Source of the DNA: Coprinus comatus
Lineage: Eukaryota; Basidiomycota; Agaricomycetes; Agaricales; Agaricaceae
Direction: 5' to 3'
Length of the DNA stretch: 64,000 nt
Assembly (NCBI GenBank): GCA_034638255.1
Contig: JAWPGT010000021.1
Span: forward strand, 124,001 to 188,000
This document shows positions 37,866 to 48,517 of the stretch, piece after piece (within the stretch, counting starts at the first letter, position 1; each line of letters starts with the position of its first letter). The notes beneath the pieces are model-generated. The model saw only the letters and a program-made list of their open reading frames with translations. It was not told the origin of the DNA and ran no database searches. A program made the position numbers and the translations under genes.

Positions 37866-38342
37866 GTGTTCCTATTCTGCTCATGTGATTGTCCATGTAA
37901 CAATGGGAGTAGCTTTAACGGATATGAAATGTAGTGTAACGAATGATGATGCTGTCTTATTAACCAACCGATCTGCGAGTATTTTAGTAGAAAGGCAGTA
38001 CAGAGCTTCATGAGAAAATTCCATGGTATAGGTATAAAAAAATGAACATTATGGAAAAAATTGTACTACATGCAGTGTGAATGACAATGATATCAATAAA
38101 AGATGAGCAAACAGATTGTTACACAGCAAGACAATGCTACCCCAATAAAATAAAAAAAAACATCAATGTCGCCCAGTTAAAAGTGGTATCTACTATCTCC
38201 TAGCGCTTCATCATCTTTAATATGTACCTGTATGTACAACGATCGATTAGAAGCGTTTTTCTCATAGAGAACAGCAGTGGCAGTGGTCGTGGAGAAAATA
38301 CTCCAAGGGTGTCTGAAAACATCAAATTTCACAGGGGGGATG
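37866..38342. other. Convergent 3' flank
   Basis: This region separates the stop codons of HsbA-like copy B and the EELR-motif gene. It includes an A-rich run near 38145-38160 and no coding signal. Confidence 0.35.
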
Positions 38343-39064
38343 CTATCGACCCCCCATCGCAGCAATAATTTCGGCCGAATTCAACTCGCGTCCAGCAAGC
38401 ATATAAACCACACGTAATTCCTGAAAGGGGGTCAAAGCATTTGCACCGGACCGTGCAAGATTAGTGTCAGACGGAACATACCTCAAAGCTATGCTTTGAG
38501 AACTCTGGTCGCGCTGATATACTTTGAAGTTGTTCCTCTGGCGCTATCTTTTGCCCTTTGTTGTAAGCATAATGTCGTAGTTCCTGATATTCCAGATTTA
38601 GGCGTGGATAGGGGAAGGAACTCCAAGCTTCGACTCACTTCTGGACTAAACGAGGTATAAGGTTCCGAGCAACAGATATTATAGAATATTTCTCCTCCAA
38701 CCTTCTCTCCTTTAAAGTCCTGGGATGGTGGAAGATTCGCAGGATCTGCTTTACGAGATGTGGTTGCTGGTCCAAACAGCGGCATCCGGATAGCCGAGGT
38801 ACTATCAGTGTCAGGAGTTGGCTTGAAAAGTGGCGGTAGACCCAGAGCTTTGCGCTTCTCCTCCGAAGCTGGTTCCTGAGGGCACGGGGCCGGTGGCATG
38901 CCTGTCGTTCTGTACGCTGAAAGGTAATCCTCCACTCGTACTTCCTGTGGCAGGTCACGGTACTCAAGTCAGAAATCCAGAAATCACAGGAGTATTGTGT
39001 GAAATACCTCAAAGCTTTTCGCCTTCCCTTCCTTCTCGACCGCAACAGCGATGGACATAAACAT
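38343..39064 (-). CDS. Small protein with repeated S-F-E-E-(L/V)-R motifs, possibly nucleoporin-related
   Basis: Four exons (39058 or 39064 to 39008, 38944-38639, 38583-38482, 38420-38343) close to 178-180 aa. Three related segments stand out: KSFEEVRVEDYLSAYRTTG, QELRHYAYNKGQK and HSFEELRVVYMLAGREL. The last two junctions fall exactly at the Glu-Glu of the motif, suggesting exon-level repetition. An EELRxxDYxxxR pattern of this type occurs in Nup98-family nucleoporins; I recall it from that family but cannot test it here. FG repeats and the autoproteolytic domain are absent, so it is not a full Nup98. The middle is Pro/Thr-rich. Function uncertain. Confidence 0.6.
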
Positions 39065-39344
39065 GGGTTGCGTTATCATGTTGGTTGAGCGGTATATTGT
39101 CAACGTTAACGAGAACACGGCCTGTGCCTCGAAATGGATTATCCTGATTACATAATATGGAAGTTGGTTTATTGACTGATCAAACGTACAAGACGGAAAA
39201 CAATGATGTACATTTTCTGTTAACTGCTACATCTTTTCGATTCTTCAGAGAGCCTATTATATTCACCCTAGAAGTCATTGTCAGTACACAATTACAGACG
39301 AAGCAATATCTGATATAATTTATAAAATTTGTAAAGTCGAGGAG

Positions 39345-39367
39345 GTTTAATCCCAGTCATTTATGTG
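39345..39367 (+). repeat. Left target duplication and terminal inverted repeat of the DNA transposon
   Basis: GTTTAAT at 39345-39351 is followed by CCCAGTCATTTATGTG at 39352-39367. The reverse complement of the right end reads CCCAGTCATGTACGTG, a 14/16 match, and the same GTTTAAT follows it. Subterminal copies of TCTGGT-type motifs occur on both sides. Confidence 0.85.
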
Positions 39368-39786
39368 AGGGTCCAATCTGATGTCATCTGGTTTCACCGT
39401 GACTTCTGGTCTTCCTGATGAGACTCCTGCAGTGTCTCTCAATCTGGTCAAACCCGGACACATAATTCCTCTGGAGATATACTCACCTCATCCCATCTAT
39501 AGGTTAGATAGAATCAGATGTGTGTAGATAGGTTTCATAGAGAAACATGCTCTATATGGTGAATATACTCTCAGATAGGCTTAGATGAGACGAGAATGCA
39601 TCCACTTTTTATATATTAATCTTCTGGGTACATCTAGGCATATCTAATACATGTATTGTCCAATCTTGTCCAGTCTGACAGTGTTGCCATTCTAGAAAAG
39701 CCTTGATACCCATCCGATTCTTGCTTCATCTCATCCCATCGGGACCCATCTACATTGTCCCCTCTTCCATATAGAGCCAGAATTTA

Positions 39787-42255
39787 CTCTATGCATAGAT
39801 TTTAGTATGTATTAATATAGGCGTATATATAAAGGAAAACTTACAGTTAAGTTGTTTATGAGGGCGTCCTACTCCCTTATGACCTGCAGTTTTCGCATGT
39901 GCTGCTTCTTGTTCTGCATGCCATTGTTCATACTAGGAAAAGCAACAAGTTAGTATTTGAAGCTTTCAAACAGGAATACACTATACTCACCGCAGTAGAG
40001 ATAAATGGCTAAAACACATGGAGTTAGTAAAAACTCAATTATAATGAAAGATGTGATACGTACTGCTCTCATTTCCTCAGTTAATCCAGTCCAATAAGCC
40101 ACAAACTCGCTGTATGTCCCTTTTGGATGATTTTTCTTCCACTCAACCCCACAAACGAACCTACCCCAAAGTGTTTATCAGTAAATATTAAATAAGGTGA
40201 TTCGAAACTGTTAACATACTCTGAACTATTGATTTTCCTTGGCCGATAGACATGATGCGGTTTGTACTTGTCTCCATTAGCATCACAAGTAGTATGAGTG
40301 TAAGTGTTCGGCTCCAAAGGTGACCGATTCTGTCCTGTACTAGATCCTGAAATAGGTGAAGAAGGATTTATAGGAGGAAGAAGACGGTTTGTTGGCCCAA
40401 GATCAAATGGAGAAGTCTCTTGGGTGGCAGAATAATTTGGGGGGAAAGTAGCAGTGAAGTTAAAAGACATATTTTCGGTAGTAGGTGTAGGAATAATGAT
40501 TTGTACAGGAGTAGCAGCTGATGCAGGAATAGCGGTAGGTGCAGGAACAGTGGTAGGCACAGGAACAGTAGCTGGTGCAGGAATGGTAGAGACAGGAATT
40601 GGAGCGGGAACGGCAGTTGGTGCAAAAATGGTAGAAGTTGGTGTAGGAACAGTAGGAATGGCAGTTGGTGCAGGAATGAGAGTTGGTGCAGGAACAGCAG
40701 TTGGTACAGGAACAGCAGTTGGTGCGGGAATGGGAGTTGGTATGGGAATGGGAGTTGGTACAGGAATGGGAGTTGGTGCAGGAACAGCGGTAGATTGAGT
40801 TGGGAATGCTAAAGGTAGAAAAGTGGGAGGTTGGTTTGGGAATGGTAGAATTTGTTGGATAGAAGTAGCTGGAGTTGGATAACCAGTAATACTAATACTT
40901 GACGAAGAATTGGTGGTAGAAGAACTACTAGATGCAATATTGCTTGTAGTAATTGAATTTGTAGAGTTTGAGGATGCGATGTTGGAGTTTGTGGTAGCTG
41001 GTGCATTTTCATGCATCTTAGCTTTCTTTGCTTTACGTTTGTCCTTCACTTCTTTTTTCTTCCAATCTCCAACCGTAAAAAAAACTTCAGCTCCAGAATC
41101 ATTGTCATTGTCTTCCGTTGCACCTCTTTTCAACATCTTCAACCCATTTTCCACCTTCACATTTTCTAAATTCTTTCCATCCCATGAAGGAAAAGCATCT
41201 TGAGCAATTTGATCTGACTTCCAGTGATCATATCCATTTCGAAGTAAAGGATACTGTTCTTCAAGACAAGCGCGATAGTGTTGTGTAGCTAGATGTCCCA
41301 TGTCACTGTATCGCTTTACGTTGTTGAGTCGACCTTCTAGCTTAAGATCATACCAAATACGACGTGCTTCTACCCTGATACGCCCAAGCTCATCTTTTGA
41401 GATAGGATTGAATTTGTTGTCGACAATGTAGCGACCAGTAATGTTTTCATCACGTCCACGTTCGAGAGCTTGATATTCGCGACTGTGTTGATAATTGGAC
41501 CAATGTTTAGGAAGCCAGAACATCTTTTGCATCTCCCTTTCTTCACTAGGCGGGTCAGGGGATGGAAGAGGCTCTTTCCACACAAATCCACCTACAGCTT
41601 TTAGCTGCAATGCGAGAACATCATAATCATGTCTAGTGATAGATGTTAGTACTATGTTTCTTATGATAATAATATAGCATATTATTTACCGAAGTTGTTG
41701 AAGAGCAGATTGTAAAGTAGAGTTTTCTGTCTTCAATTCTATAACCTTTGCTTCAAGAGACTCATGTTCTTTATAGGCGTGAAACCACTTTTTGATATAG
41801 GGATTATCTCCCTGAAGAAGCTCACGCTTGAGCATACGCATGAGAGGAATATTAGAGGAGGATGAGGAGGATATGTTTTCGAGCTGAAGAATATGCATAT
41901 ATGTACTATGATTAGATAATATAAAGGTCGTATAATGATAGTAACATACCTTGTTATGACTATATGCGTGTTTTTTGGGTCTTCTTCCATTATTCTCTTT
42001 TTCCTTTCCTTTCCTTCCAGCTTCCTTTGACCTTAACACTCCAAGATTTGCTCGCTTTGATACAGTTGCTTGATATAATATATCAACTGAATTGCCAGAA
42101 TCACTGTGCACCGCATCTTCAATGTCACGGAATTGATGTGGTGGTGGTGGAGAAGGTGAAAGATTTGGATTGGTGTCTGAGCTAGACTCAAAGCTAGAGG
42201 GGGAAAGCATTATGTTGGTGTACAAGGTGGTGGAGGAAGAGAAGAAGAAAATCAA
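39787..42255 (-). CDS. Transposon accessory protein (Pro-repeat, function unknown)
   Basis: Seven coding segments (42255-41950, 41883-41690, 41632-40220, 40160-40064, 40008-39991, 39932-39845 and the last bases at 39788-39787) close to about 705 aa; a Met 15 codons downstream is an alternative start. Regions seen are: an acidic Ser-rich N-terminus; a coiled-coil-like stretch (LEAKVIELKTENSTL); a conserved-looking core (VGGFVWKEPLPSPDPP through SKDELGRIRVEARRIW and WDGKNLENV); a basic cluster (KKKEVKDKRKAKKAK); a Ser/Thr/Asn tract; a long Pro-Thr-Val-Ala repeat; and a C-terminal block RFVCGVEWKKNHP with YWTGLTEEMRA. It lies 46 bp downstream of the transposase stop. It may help DNA binding or target choice; that is inference. 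The frame is intact although the transposase is broken. Confidence 0.75.
40497..40798. repeat. Minisatellite encoding a (V/I)PxPTxIP-type proline repeat
   Basis: Around 300 bp of near-tandem 18-nt units inside the accessory gene, written on the plus strand as variants of GGAACAGCAGTTGGTACA. They encode alternating PTPIPV/PTAVPA hexapeptides (VPTPIPIPTPIPAP). The unit length keeps the frame, so expansion or contraction changes only spacer length. Confidence 0.85.
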
Positions 42256-42359
42256 AAATAGAAGACGTTATAATATCTAAAAATAGTTACATACCAGCAA
42301 TCTACACGTCGTCAATATCTTCCACACTATCTTTCTCAGTATCATTATCACTACTATTA

Positions 42360-42450
42360 CTACCATTGTCATCGTCGTCATCATCATTGTTATCGTCGTC
42401 ATCATCATTGTTATCATCGTCGTCATCATCATCATTGTTGTTGTCGTCAG
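42360..42450. repeat. Trinucleotide-rich tract encoding the acidic Asp/Asn tail
   Basis: Interspersed TCA/TCG/TTG triplets on the plus strand encode runs of Asp and Asn on the minus strand near the end of the transposase. It behaves as an in-frame microsatellite with variable repeat potential. Confidence 0.85.
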
Positions 42451-43977
42451 CTTCATCTTCACTGTTATTATCTTCTTCAATGATTTGCCCATCATATCTA
42501 TCTCTTCCCTCTCGTTTAGCAATTGTAACTGCAGGAAGTGAAAGTCCAATTTTATCAAGAATAAAATAGAGATTTGGAAGGGTTTTGTGAGGGATTGCAG
42601 CAACAACAGATATAATATCTGTTGCAAGGAATATTCCAAGATATTCTGAGGTAGGCTGGGCACATAACCATAACAGATTGTAAGAGTTGGATAGTTTTTG
42701 TGGATCAGGAGCAGTAAAAAGTGAAACCATCACATATGCTTTGGAGTTACGAAGGAAAAACCAAAGGATTTCGCCAACGTAGATGATTTTATTCGAATAA
42801 ATCTAAAAAAAAATAAGAAATATATTTGAAATTATTATTAAGATACTTACTTTGACAATGCGGCTACACCGTTTTATCCTCTTATTCTTCTTTTCTGCCC
42901 ATCTTGATCTTGCTTGTTGCTCATTAGGAAGGCGAACTTTCCCCCATTGAAATAAACCCTCATATATTTCCTCTGAAAAGTAGCGTGAATAGGCAGCAAC
43001 TTCGGTTTCCGACAAATGAACTGGATGAGGACTTCGAGGACCCAACAGAGTATAACCACCAGCAAGTTTGATACTTTTGATACGAGTTTTGCGATTGGCA
43101 TTCTTGTCAAGTTCAGGGTACCGAGCTAAAAGAGAAATAACTGTTGTACGTGCAATGCTCCGCTGAGCTAGATTGGCATAAGTATTCGAGTGCTGTCGTA
43201 TCTCTGCACCCAAGTCTCCAATAAGTCGCTCCATAGTCCATTGAGCATATGAACATAATGGTCCAAGATTTCTAACTTCCTCTGCAGTATGAAAAAATGC
43301 ATGTAGACATTCCCGAACCAATGGAATACGATATTCCTTTCTCTGAACATAAATTTCCTCGTATTCATGCAGGAAATCAATTGCAAGGTTATGTGCTTCA
43401 TCAATTTCAGATTCGAGAATTGACTTTTGCGATAGAAGGTGAATAACGCGTGCAATTTTCCAAAGATTGTGAAGGTAGGGCTGGGGAAGGATGCCATCAA
43501 GCATAAAAGGTAGATAGCTGTACGTATAAACCAGCCACTCTACTGCTTTGTAGCCACTATTGCCCTTTTTAGCTATATCCCGAGGAGGTCGATCATAATC
43601 AGAGGGAAGATAAGGTCGGTAGGAGGCAACAAGAATACCATGTGCTTTAAACACTGTAGGATCTGAAAAGATAGCCCAATCCCAGCTGAGCAGTGTATCA
43701 TCTTTATGAACAATTTTACCTAGCCAAAGCGACAGTAAAAGATCTGGGATATTGAGAGAGAAGAGATGCATGGAATCAAGGGGAAACGATCCTGGAATGC
43801 CAAAAGGAGACCGAAGACCGCTAAAGATACTTTGTTTTGCAATACCAGTTTGTTTCCGAGCTTCGCGATAATCATGCTGAGTTTTTGTTGATAAAACATA
43901 TTTTAGATTTATGTCAAAGGTTTCTTGAACAAAACGAGGAGCATTTGGGCCTCGGAGATTGATACTATCATGCATAC

Positions 43978-44306
43978 TGTAAGCGCAGGAACGTAGAGGA
44001 CGACGAGACGGACGCGACGACGAAGGAATGAAAGGAATCGGTCAAGAAATGAGTGAGATATTAAGCAAGTACTGCAGACACTTGTATTAGACTAGACTAT
44101 AGGATAACATTATTATTACTCACCTGCAGACACTTGTATTAGACTAGAGAGTCTTCATGTGTCTGCAGGACGCTTCAGCTATGTGTGACGTGACACTGTG
44201 ATGTCACAAAGATCGCAAATCATGTACAAGTCCCAATCAACAGATAATGTCCAACCACAACTCACAGAAGTGCTGACCTTAGGGACTGTCTAGAGCAATC
44301 CTGACA
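43978..44306 (-). repeat. 3' LTR of nested copia element
   Basis: It runs from TGTAAGCGCAGG to CTGACA on the plus strand (TG...CA ends) and is 329 bp. It contains an internal 25-bp direct duplication (44072-44096 and 44124-44148, both starting CTGCAGACACTTG). It also has a near-palindrome with two TGACGT/TGATGTCA-type sites around 44188-44208, possible bZIP/CRE-like binding sites. Confidence 0.95.
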
Positions 44307-44372
44307 TACCCCCCTGATCTAGCCAGTCCAGAAAACAAGAGAAAAAGAAAAGGAATAGTGATGAAAAAGGAA

Positions 44373-47300
44373 TTATGATGAAAGTCCAAGAAGAGGAATA
44401 AAATGAGTGACAGCTTTTGGTTCAACGGCCTTGGTGAAGATATCGGCAACTTGTTCAGAGGTGGGGATAAAGATAGGAGAAATGATCTTGTTGTATACAG
44501 CATCCCGAAGCCAGAAAAAGCGCAAGTCCAATTGCTTCATACGTCCATGATGTTCAGGATTCTTTGAGACTGTGATAGCGGATTGATTGTCGATATAAAG
44601 GATAGAAGGGGAAGTGAGGGAGTACCCAAACTCAGACAGAATATTGCGCATCCACATGATTTCCTTTCCAGCTTCAACAGCGGCGACGTATTCAGCTTCC
44701 GTTGATGAGAGGGTGACAAGACTTTGACGTTTTGAAGACCAACCAACAGCTGCACCACATACCAAGGTAACGTAACCACCAGTGGCTCTTCCAGTTTGTA
44801 GACAGGCACCATGAGAAGCATCAGAGTAGGTAGTGAAGAGATCCTTCAAGGCCATGTCACCTTTGTAAACCAGCTTGTAGTCCATCGTCCCTTTCAAGTA
44901 ACGAAATAGGTGCTTGACGGCAGCCCAGTGACTCGGACCAGGATTGTGATTGAATCTCCCAAGATAGGAGACAGCAAAGGCGATGTCAGGACGAGTCATG
45001 GTAGCGAGATATTGGAGGGCACCAACAGCGCTGAGATAGGGAGTGTCTTTCATAGCGAGCCTGTCATCTTCAGTGACCATAACAGTGGATAGATTGAGAC
45101 CAGGAGCGAGAGGAGTCTTCACAGGTTTGCAGTCAGACATCTGGAAGCGTTCGAGGAGTTCCTTGACATATTTCTCTTGCGAGAGCGAAATAGAGCGATT
45201 AACAGGATCTTGATCAACTTTGATAGCCAGTAACCATGAGGTAGCACCGAGGTCACGAAGATTGAAGTGAGTTGAGAGCTCGTTGATCGTATCATCCATC
45301 GCCTTGTCATCCTTCGAAGCAAGAGTAATGTCGTCAATGAAAATGGGAACAATGACCTTGACTGGACCCTTGGAGTAGATGTAGACAGAGCTGTCGGATT
45401 GGAGTCGGGTATATCCCAGGGATGTAAAGACTGAATGAAGTTTCTTGTTCCATTGTCGAGCTGCTTGTTTGAGACCGTAGAGAGATTTCCGTAGTTTGAA
45501 CACCATATCAGAAGTACCGTAATGATAGCCTTCAGGTTGACGCATATAGATGTCTTCCTCGAGATCACCGTAAGTGAAGGCTGAGGAGATGTCGATGGAG
45601 CGTAACTTGTAACCTTCTTTGGCGGCAAGGGCGATGATGAGGCGAAGAGAGGCGGGACGGAAAGTGGGGGCGAAGACTTCAGTGTAGTCATATCCGGGAC
45701 GTTGAGCATAACCTTTAGCAACAAGACGAGCTTTATACCGTTCGATAGACCCATCAGGATTATCCTTAACCTTATAAACCCAACCAGACTTGATCGCTTT
45801 CTCACCACGAGGTAAATGAACCAATTCCCATGTTCCATTTGCTTCCAATACCGAGTACTCCTTGTCCATCGCAGCCTTCCATAAATGTGCATCAGGAGCA
45901 TTCATTGCCGCCTTGTATGATTCTGGGTTACCAGAGTGTGTGTTGGCAGCAAATTCCACTTCTACAAAACCCTTTCTCTCATCTACTGCTAACAGCCCAA
46001 ATTCTTCGTCATCGTCATCATCTCCATCCTCGAAGTTGAGAGGTTGTCGTTCTAGTTGCTGACGAAGGTTTTCTGCAGCTTTCCACGTAAGTCGTCGAAC
46101 TCGACTACCTCGTCTACGAAGAGGTGGTACAGCTGGGAGAGGTTGTTGATGAGGAGGAGTTGAAGGAGGAGGAGGTGGTGTAGCTGGTTGAAGGTGAGGT
46201 GTTGATGGTGGAGAGAGCTTTGGAGAGAGTGGTGGAGAAGGTGATGGTGAAGATGGGACAGAGACCAGAGGATGAACAGGAGCAACGGGAACTTGAGATG
46301 AAAGTGATGTTGTATGCTCGATGATACCCCCCTCATCCTCGGGAAATGGCATATTGGGAAGTGTAGGTGTAGTCGAAGTAGATGATGATGAGGAAGGTAA
46401 TGGAGGTGACAGAGAAAAGTCAGGAACATTACTCATCTTCACTCTTGAAAGACCTGGAAAATAGCGTTCATCGAAATGAGCAGTTTCAGAGATGATGACT
46501 TTTCGAGTTGTAGGATTGTAGAACTTCCATCCTTTATATCCATGCTCATACCCCAAGAAAATACACTTCTCCATATGAGGTTCAAGAGATGTACGTCGAT
46601 CCTTCTGTATGAAAACATAAGCAGTACATCCCCAAACTCGAAGATGAGATACGTCGGGTTTGCGTTTGTAGAAAGCCTCGAATGGGGTGGTGTAAGGAAG
46701 TGGTGAAGTGGGGAGAAGATTCCAGACATGGACCATGGCTGCGAGACATTCACCCCAGAAGGAAGGAGGAAGACCAGATTCTGAAAGCATCGTAGTGATA
46801 CGTTCACCCATCGTTCGATTAGCATGTTCGGCGAGACCATTTTGCTGAGGTCGGTTACGAGTAGAGTGCCTTCGTTCGATCCCACATTCGGTTGTGAATG
46901 AGAGAAATGCGTTCGACATGTATTCACCTCCCTTATCATCTTGAAGCGCTTTGATCTTCACTCCGAGTTGGTTTTCTGCCCATGCCTTAAAGCGTTTGAA
47001 AGCGTCGAAGGCTTCTGACTTCGCCTTGAGAAGAGCAATACAGCGAAATCTGGTGGCGTCATCAATGAAGGTGATCCAGTACTTGAAACCTTGAGCTGTG
47101 GATGTAGGGAGAGGACCGTGAAGATCGGAGTGAACGAGTTCGAGTGGAGAGCGATTATGATGAGTTGAGGGAGGGAATGAGGTCGAGTGCATCTTTCCAG
47201 CAAGGCAGGGCTCACAGATGGGGTCAGGAGAGGTGTTCGAAACGAGGGAGAGGCCAGTGACGAGGTCTTGATCAATCATCTTCTTTACATCAGCATAATT

Positions 47301-48110
47301 GTGGTGAATGAAGCGTCTATGCCATAGGGTGAGGTCCAGAGGGAGTGTGGATGCCGAAAATGCACTCTCAGCAGCGATGACAGTGCCATTAAGATGAGCA
47401 GAGTTGTTGGGGTTGATAGTGGCAGTGAAAAGAGTAGTTCTGGATTTTCGGAAGGAAAGGGAGTGAGAAGAGATATTGATGTTAAATCCCTTGTGCCGAG
47501 CCAGGTATAGGCAAGCTAGGAGGTTGCTTCCAAGGTCAGGAACGTGTAGGACTCGCGAAAATTCCACCACTCTAGCCTTCTTTCCCTTCAAGATAGGTTC
47601 AAACATGACAGATCCCATTCCAACAGCATAGACAACAGAATTATTTGCTAAGCGGATAGGGATGTTGGTAGGCGTGTAGTCTTTGATCCAGTGACGATGA
47701 GGAGTCATGTGTGATGTTGCACCGGTGTCGACAAGCCATTGGAAGTCTGCGTGAACCTGGAGAGGGTTGGAAGAGGAATGGATAGAGGTTGCACTGCCAG
47801 CGAACTCGGTGATCGTAGAGAGATCGGCGTCGCGTGAAATTTGGCATGAGTGTAGAGAGAATAGTGACGGACATGTGTGCGAGGTTTGACGTGGTTCCGA
47901 CCGTTCATTCGCGAGGAATTGGGCTTTTCGTCTTGCCTTCTCAAAACTAGTGCATGTGACCTGAGAGTGGCCTGTAACTTCGCAAAAATCACATTTGGAA
48001 GTTGGGTAATCGGCCTGAGGTGTAGCTGATGTTCTTGAGGGAAGGGTAGAGTGCTGAAATCCCAGCTCCCGGATGGAGGCAACCTTTGGTGTGGGGTATA
48101 AACACACCAT
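44373..48110 (-). CDS. Copia polyprotein lacking the gag capsid domain
   Basis: A single frame of 1,245 aa without stops. Only about 40 residues precede the zinc knuckle CDFCEVTGHSQVTC, so the capsid (UBN2-type) region normally found before it is absent. The rest is complete: aspartic protease WLVDTGATSHM; integrase zinc finger (HRRFIHHNYADVKKM; CEPCLAGK) and catalytic triad (HSDLHGPL, QDDKGGEY, QQNGLAEHANRT); a Pro/Ser-rich spacer; reverse transcriptase (SAFTYGDLEEDIYMRQPEGY and FIDDITLAS, where the usual YVDD Tyr is Phe); RNase H (YSDASHG, LSSTEAEYVAA); and the C-terminal EQVADIFTKAV. It may rely on Gag supplied by relatives, or the capsid may be encoded elsewhere. Confidence 0.93.
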   Translation of the reverse strand: MVCLYPTPKVASIRELGFQHSTLPSRTSATPQADYPTSKCDFCEVTGHSQVTCTSFEKARRKAQFLANERSEPRQTSHTCPSLFSLHSCQISRDADLSTITEFAGSATSIHSSSNPLQVHADFQWLVDTGATSHMTPHRHWIKDYTPTNIPIRLANNSVVYAVGMGSVMFEPILKGKKARVVEFSRVLHVPDLGSNLLACLYLARHKGFNINISSHSLSFRKSRTTLFTATINPNNSAHLNGTVIAAESAFSASTLPLDLTLWHRRFIHHNYADVKKMIDQDLVTGLSLVSNTSPDPICEPCLAGKMHSTSFPPSTHHNRSPLELVHSDLHGPLPTSTAQGFKYWITFIDDATRFRCIALLKAKSEAFDAFKRFKAWAENQLGVKIKALQDDKGGEYMSNAFLSFTTECGIERRHSTRNRPQQNGLAEHANRTMGERITTMLSESGLPPSFWGECLAAMVHVWNLLPTSPLPYTTPFEAFYKRKPDVSHLRVWGCTAYVFIQKDRRTSLEPHMEKCIFLGYEHGYKGWKFYNPTTRKVIISETAHFDERYFPGLSRVKMSNVPDFSLSPPLPSSSSSTSTTPTLPNMPFPEDEGGIIEHTTSLSSQVPVAPVHPLVSVPSSPSPSPPLSPKLSPPSTPHLQPATPPPPPSTPPHQQPLPAVPPLRRRGSRVRRLTWKAAENLRQQLERQPLNFEDGDDDDDEEFGLLAVDERKGFVEVEFAANTHSGNPESYKAAMNAPDAHLWKAAMDKEYSVLEANGTWELVHLPRGEKAIKSGWVYKVKDNPDGSIERYKARLVAKGYAQRPGYDYTEVFAPTFRPASLRLIIALAAKEGYKLRSIDISSAFTYGDLEEDIYMRQPEGYHYGTSDMVFKLRKSLYGLKQAARQWNKKLHSVFTSLGYTRLQSDSSVYIYSKGPVKVIVPIFIDDITLASKDDKAMDDTINELSTHFNLRDLGATSWLLAIKVDQDPVNRSISLSQEKYVKELLERFQMSDCKPVKTPLAPGLNLSTVMVTEDDRLAMKDTPYLSAVGALQYLATMTRPDIAFAVSYLGRFNHNPGPSHWAAVKHLFRYLKGTMDYKLVYKGDMALKDLFTTYSDASHGACLQTGRATGGYVTLVCGAAVGWSSKRQSLVTLSSTEAEYVAAVEAGKEIMWMRNILSEFGYSLTSPSILYIDNQSAITVSKNPEHHGRMKQLDLRFFWLRDAVYNKIISPIFIPTSEQVADIFTKAVEPKAVTHFIPLLGLSS

Positions 48111-48188
48111 CTAGGATAAGGATGGGAAAAGGTGGTAATAAATAGATATCGCGATTTCTTGAAGTCCTAAAGCACGGGGCCCATAACC

Positions 48189-48517
48189 TGTAAGCGCAGG
48201 AACGTAGAGGACGACGAGACGGACGCGACGACGAAGGAATGAAAGGAATCGGTCAAGAAATGAGTGAGATATTAAGCAAGTACTGCAGACACTTGTATTA
48301 GACTAGACTATAGGATAACATTATTATTACTCACCTGCAGACACTTGTATTAGACTAGAGAGTCTTCATGTGTCTGCAGGACGCTTCAGCTATGTGTGAC
48401 GTGACACTGTGATGTCACAAAGATCGCAAATCATGTACAAGTCCCAATCAACAGATAATGTCCAACCACAACTCACAGAAGTGCTGACCTTAGGGACTGT
48501 CTAGAGCAATCCTGACA
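48189..48517 (-). repeat. 5' LTR of nested copia element
   Basis: It appears identical to the copy at 43978-44306 over all 329 bp, including the internal duplication. On the minus strand this copy would drive transcription of the polyprotein frame. Confidence 0.95.

Noticed and set aside
40454..40798. Plus-strand Gly/Val/Ala repeat protein opposite the accessory gene
   Set aside because: It is the antisense reading of the proline minisatellite, whose minus-strand frame is supported by splice phases.
42366..42569. Plus-strand Ser-rich open frame
   Set aside because: Antisense of the Asp/Asn triplet tract in the transposase tail.
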